A DNA stretch of 36,245 nt, taken from Mobiluncus porci (GTDB taxonomy: Bacteria; Actinomycetota; Actinomycetes; Actinomycetales; Actinomycetaceae). Below, one piece after another: positions 33,862-36,245 of the stretch. The DNA lies in assembly GCF_009695935.1 (NCBI RefSeq), contig NZ_VUMY01000022.1:1-36245 (forward strand). The letters are read 5' to 3'. The position numbers and the translations under genes were made by a program. The notes under the pieces are model-generated. The model was not told the DNA's origin and searched no databases. It saw only the letters and a program-made list of their open reading frames with translations. Each line of letters begins with the position of its first letter. Within the stretch, counting starts at the first letter, position 1.

Positions 33862-34060
33862 ATCGGCTCCTCTCCCGGGGTCGGCACACAGCTACTTTAT
33901 CAAACGCTTGTCTAGCAAATGGAGTCGCGGGAATATCTGCGAGCGGGCTTATTGATGCGATTTTGTGTCAAGCCATCTTCCGAGAGCTAGTTTTCGAGTT
34001 TCCTTATTTCGCTCCTGCCTTTAGGATTTTCATTAGTAAGTTGGAAATGGAGAGATGATT

Positions 34061-34996
34061 ATGGCTAAACAAAAGCCGTTAGGTAACGGTGCCGAGGCAA
34101 CTGACCGCGAGTCCGTGAAGGGATCAGGCTCGGCATCAAGCAGTGAAATCGTGGTTGAGCGCAGCGCTGCGAATGTGGCGACTCTGCGCGCTTTGGCGGT
34201 TTTGATAGTGCTGGTTCTTATCGTGATTGCCTTCTTCTTGGGTCGGGCGAGCGTGAATCCTGACACCAACGCCGGCGGGGCCGCGAACCCGAACGCGAGC
34301 GCGAGCGGCGCCACTAACGGAGCGGCCAACAATCCGGAAAAACAGCTCGTGGCTGACTTCGTGGCCCAAACCGGCCTTGTCCCGGGCCAAGATTTCTCCG
34401 CCTCACTAAGCGAAGAAAACGGGAAGAGTACCTTGGCGAAAGTCGCGGCCATGGTTGACACTCCGGAGCGCACCTTGGGGAAATCTAACGCCCCAGTCTC
34501 AATCACGGTTATGAGTGATTTCTCCTGCCCGATGTGTACTCAGTGGGAGACAAAAACCCTCCCGGGACTCCAGAAATACATTGATGACGGCACCGTGAAA
34601 CTCCAGTGGTTCAACTTGGTGATTTTCGCCGAACAATACGGCTCCGACTTTGCGGCCCACGGCTCTATCGCCGCGGCTAATCAAGGGAAACTCTGGGATT
34701 TCGTCCACGCCGCCTATAACTCTGCGGGAGAAGGCAACCACGCGAACTATGACGCGGCCGCGGTTTTGGAAGTTGCGAAGACCGCAGGAATCCCCGACCT
34801 CGCCAAGTTCGAGGCGGACATGAATTCTGAAGCCGCCAAGGCTCAGGTCGACAAGGAATCCAACATGGCGCGCTCAGTCGGCGTGAACGGCACCCCCTTC
34901 TTCATCATCGGGGACTCGGTCATCTCCGGAGCTCTCCCGCTGGAATACTTCGAACGCACCATCCAGTTCCAGAAGTTTGCTGCCGAGAAAGCCTAG
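34061..34996 (+). CDS. Membrane-anchored DsbA-like thiol-disulfide oxidoreductase
   Basis: A short cytoplasmic N-terminus (1-45) precedes a membrane helix (LRALAVLIVLVLIVIAFFLG, about 46-66). An Ala/Asn-rich linker and an extracytoplasmic DsbA-type thioredoxin domain (~125-305) follow. The active site is CPMC in VMSDFSCPMCTQWE, and the cis-proline loop reads VNGTPFFIIGD. The protein would introduce or shuffle disulfides in exported proteins. ATG 34061 is preferred over ATG 34055 because GGAGAG ends six bases before it. The 199-bp gap to DUF1538 gene B is divergent and shows no other gene. The next gene, CcdA-like, could supply reducing equivalents. Confidence 0.87.
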   Translation: MAKQKPLGNGAEATDRESVKGSGSASSSEIVVERSAANVATLRALAVLIVLVLIVIAFFLGRASVNPDTNAGGAANPNASASGATNGAANNPEKQLVADFVAQTGLVPGQDFSASLSEENGKSTLAKVAAMVDTPERTLGKSNAPVSITVMSDFSCPMCTQWETKTLPGLQKYIDDGTVKLQWFNLVIFAEQYGSDFAAHGSIAAANQGKLWDFVHAAYNSAGEGNHANYDAAAVLEVAKTAGIPDLAKFEADMNSEAAKAQVDKESNMARSVGVNGTPFFIIGDSVISGALPLEYFERTIQFQKFAAEKA

Positions 34997-35160
34997 CGGG
35001 ACTCTCGCGGGCGCGCGTTCGTCTCGCCTGCCCCGCCGCTGAGGAGCCCCGCCGCTTGTCGGGGGTACCTTCACCAGAGGGCTTGACGGTCGCGAGGTAT
35101 CGAGACATGTCAACAAAGGGTCAGCCGGTTTTCTACGTTCTTCGAAAGGAGTGAGATTCT

Positions 35161-36024
35161 ATGGGTTCGGTTTCTTTTGCCGTAGCCTACGTGGGCGGCT
35201 TATTGACCCTGTTTTCTCCCTGTTCCGCGCTCCTGATTCCCTCGTTTTTCGCCTATGCTTTCTCTTCGCGGGCGCGCCTGGCCTCGAGAATTATGGTGTT
35301 TTTCGCGGGGCTTTTGGCGGGGTTGCTGCCGCTCGGGGTGGCCCTTGGTGCGCTCGGGAATACCCTCAGCGCCAACCGCGCCACCATCACGTTTTGGGCG
35401 GGACTCGCAATCATCGCCTTCGGATTGTGGCAAGTCCTGGCTCTCCCCACGCCTTCGCTCTCCGGACTCAAACTAAGGTGGAAACGTTGGCGGAATCGGG
35501 GGAAGACCACACTTACTCTCGACAGTTCAAGGCCTAAAGATCACACCTCCCCCGTGGCGGTTTTCCTCCTGGGATTAACCTACGGGCTGGCCGCAACCGG
35601 ATGCTCCGGCCCCATCACCGGCGCGATCTCCGCTTTCGCCATCAGCGGGGGAAGTCCGGTGACTGGCTTCTTCATCATGCTGTTCTTTGCTGCCGGAATG
35701 TTCACGCCGGTCGTGATTCTGGCGTTTTTCTGGGACAAGATCCCCTCTCGCTTCGTGACCCCGCGCGCCATCACCGTCTTCGGGCGCCCTTCCACGGTTG
35801 GAAACCTTATCTCCGGAGTGGTTTTCGTGATCCTCGGAGTGGTCATGGCGGTTTTCGGGGGCGGTGGACTGTCGAGTTCCCTGTTGAGTGTCTCCCAGCA
35901 ACTCGCGCTCGAAAACGCGGCGATGCAGTTGCTGCGCGGGGTCCCGAACTGGCTCTTCATCGTCCTCGCGGTTTTGCTGGGTGCCTTGGTAGTGGTCTAC
36001 CTCAAAGGTCGGCGCTCTCGTTAA
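35161..36024 (+). CDS. CcdA/DsbD-beta-like transmembrane electron carrier
   Basis: CcdA-type proteins carry reducing equivalents from cytoplasmic thioredoxin across the membrane. The 287-residue protein has six to seven membrane helices and the paired Cys of the family: one in LFSPCSALLIP (helix 1) and one in LAATGCSGPITG (helix 4). A short basic tail ends it. AAAGGAG precedes the ATG by nine bases. It lies 164 bp after the DsbA-like gene and probably works with it. The gap (34997-35160) contains GC-rich inverted segments and TTGACG at about 35084, but no promoter I can defend. Confidence 0.85.
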   Translation: MGSVSFAVAYVGGLLTLFSPCSALLIPSFFAYAFSSRARLASRIMVFFAGLLAGLLPLGVALGALGNTLSANRATITFWAGLAIIAFGLWQVLALPTPSLSGLKLRWKRWRNRGKTTLTLDSSRPKDHTSPVAVFLLGLTYGLAATGCSGPITGAISAFAISGGSPVTGFFIMLFFAAGMFTPVVILAFFWDKIPSRFVTPRAITVFGRPSTVGNLISGVVFVILGVVMAVFGGGGLSSSLLSVSQQLALENAAMQLLRGVPNWLFIVLAVLLGALVVVYLKGRRSR

Positions 36025-36026
36025 GG

Positions 36027-36245
36027 ACCTCCGGGTCCAAACCCAGGAGAATTCGGCCCGCACTGCCATTATGGCGGTGTCAGATGATGAGTGCAACGTT
36101 TTTTTGGAAGGGAGTTGAGCTCTTGGGTGGTAGGTGGTCTGGTTCGGCTGTGCGTGAGTATGCGTTGGAGTTGTTAGAGCTTGGGTGGACTGCGAAACAG
36201 GCGGCTTGTTTGCTTGGTTATGATCGTTGTTCTGTGACTGGCTGG
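36027..36245 (+). mobile_element. Left end of an IS30-like insertion sequence (continues past window)
   Basis: Positions 36059-36082 are the exact inverted match of 115-138. Weaker similarity extends out to about 36027, three bases after the CcdA-like stop codon, so the IS sits directly against that gene. The element's transposase starts inside and runs off the window. Confidence 0.7.
36123..36245 (+). CDS. IS transposase, N-terminal part (cut by window edge)
   Basis: The frame reads LGGRWSGSAVREYALELLEL and then GWTAKQAACLLGYDRCSVTGW, a helix-turn-helix resembling N-termini of transposases. TTG 36123 has GGGAG eight bases upstream; ATG 36084 in the same frame is an alternative that would add 13 residues. 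It probably encodes the same transposase type whose C-terminus lies at 1-117, as judged by the shared terminal repeats, but no overlap exists to prove it. Confidence 0.6.
   Translation, partial: MGGRWSGSAVREYALELLELGWTAKQAACLLGYDRCSVTGW

Noticed and set aside
33862-34060. Small gene in the divergent gap before the DsbA-like gene
   Set aside because: The 68-codon frame at 33852-34058 overlaps the DUF1538 start, lacks a ribosome-binding site and has no recognisable content; the gap probably holds the divergent promoters, which I could not pinpoint.

Overview
The window looks like chromosomal DNA of a motile, probably anaerobic actinobacterium of the Actinomycetaceae. A Mobiluncus-like genus is my best guess. 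I infer this from flagellar export and chemotaxis genes, mycobacterial-type AhpC and Ami1 proteins, an anaerobic NrdG-type activase, mid-50s % GC by eye, and frequent GTG/TTG starts. No rRNA, tRNA or CRISPR array was seen. Both window ends lie inside IS30-like elements in the same orientation, so the window may be a contig bounded by a repeated IS.

Region 1 (1-6918, + strand): the 3' end of an IS transposase and a 66-bp palindromic repeat, then the flagellar type III export genes fliP-fliQ-fliR-flhB. flhA follows behind its own near-consensus sigma-28 promoter. It overlaps a gene that resembles FlhF but lacks the GTPase P-loop.

Region 2 (7006-8812, - strand): an AT-rich two-gene cassette (secreted protein plus small membrane protein) of unknown function with its own promoter, a transposase scrap, and csrA with a long low-complexity tail. 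A perfect 32-bp-arm REP hairpin separates csrA from the divergent cheA.

Region 3 (9050-15846, + strand): cheA-cheW, a strong terminator, then cheB-cheR-cheY-cheX-cheY-cheX-like, mostly with ATGA overlaps. No receptor, motor or filament genes are present here.

Region 4 (15913-19547, + strand): purC, ahpC, a 580-bp non-coding stretch packed with hairpins (including an 84-bp tandem duplication), and gdhA.

Region 5 (19552-33861, - strand). In transcription order it reads: a cassette DUF1538 / double P-II / DUF1538 / single P-II; a soluble MgtE_N-CBS protein with DUF1003; rlmB; a MazF-type toxin-antitoxin pair; cysS; a second hairpin-dense stretch; an nrdG-like gene; an LRV-domain membrane protein; and an Ami1-type amidase.

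Region 6 (34061-36024, + strand): a membrane-anchored DsbA-like oxidoreductase and a CcdA-like electron carrier, followed by the left end of the second IS.

The most unusual features are the DUF1538/P-II cassette (a candidate nucleotide-regulated transport system), the pseudo-GTPase FlhF-like protein, the two hairpin arrays that share a homologous core, and a REP element that has become the coding C-terminus of one DUF1538 gene.
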